Below are positions 63,855 to 64,000 of a stretch of 64,000 bases of DNA, one piece after another; position 1 is the first letter of the stretch, and each line of letters opens with the position of its first letter. The notes beneath the pieces are model-generated. The model did not search any database, had not been told where the DNA came from, and saw only the letters and a list, made by a program, of their open reading frames with translations. The position numbers were made by a program, and so were the translations under genes. The DNA is from Schizosaccharomyces osmophilus (lineage: Eukaryota; Ascomycota; Schizosaccharomycetes; Schizosaccharomycetales; Schizosaccharomycetaceae). The DNA is taken from NCBI RefSeq assembly GCF_027921745.1, contig NC_079238.1, positions 4,712,001 through 4,776,000 on the forward strand, given 5' to 3'.

Positions 63855-64000
63855 TATTAATATCGTCTAGAGTGTTTTCTCGTGAATAGTGGTGATATGT
63901 GTTAAGGGTAAGTTTATATATGGGTGAATTACCGCAAGTACGCAACTCCGTAAGGATACAATAATTCGCATGCACCGAAAGGTATAGAAAAAGGATATTT

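Noticed and set aside
1-64000. CRISPR arrays, bacterial operons or insertion sequences
   Set aside because: The window is eukaryotic throughout; the only bacterial-looking segment is the bioD-bioA pair, which has yeast-like flanks and no mobile-element ends.

Overview
This window is from a fission yeast (Schizosaccharomyces) that is related to but clearly diverged from S. pombe. The evidence is mating-type cassettes of the Mc/Pi/Pc kind, short introns with GTAAGT/GTATGT donors and CTAAC-like branch points, AT-rich intergenic DNA, and a long run of genes whose order recalls the S. pombe SPBC1198 and SPBC660 blocks (order recalled from memory). The species is probably in the octosporus/cryophilus/osmophilus group, but no species call is possible from the sequence alone.

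Region 1 (1-11.8 kb) is mating-type and silent-region DNA. The window opens inside an M cassette (Mc, HMG box). A complete P cassette (Pi homeodomain and Pc HMG-like) follows in the opposite orientation. The two cassettes face each other through a perfect 63-bp inverted repeat that is the best candidate for the H1 homology box, with only about 0.6 kb between copies. The remaining ~9 kb has no host gene. It holds a broken Ty3/gypsy retroelement of the Tf type, a CRE palindrome (TGACGTCA) and small repeats, and may correspond to the heterochromatic K-like region.

Region 2 (11.8-24.7 kb) holds a methyltransferase, a HAD phosphatase, the iron pair frp1 (ferric reductase, with four extended Fep1-type GATA sites upstream) and pcl1 (vacuolar iron transporter, with a CCAAT box upstream), a two-gene biotin cluster bioD-bioA that looks acquired from Bacteroidetes, and a zinc alcohol dehydrogenase.

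Region 3 (24.7-50.3 kb) holds zas1 (eight exons), a tRNA-Gly(GCC), guk1, two GH76 (Dfg5-like) wall mannosidases, tfg2 and mfr1 (tail to tail with one base between stop codons), a divergent Sec24-like gene not expected here, reb1, slm5, dug1, a pirin and a small membrane protein. The tfg2-dug1 group appears inverted relative to the ADH-GH76 group.

Region 4 (50.3-64 kb) holds gnd1, a two-RRM mRNA 3'-end factor, mik1 and ssb1 sharing a divergent promoter full of MluI cell-cycle boxes, an egt2-type PLP lyase, and tcg1. Most multi-exon models here were assembled by eye. Junctions were checked for reading-frame continuity and agreement with family motifs, and not against transcripts.
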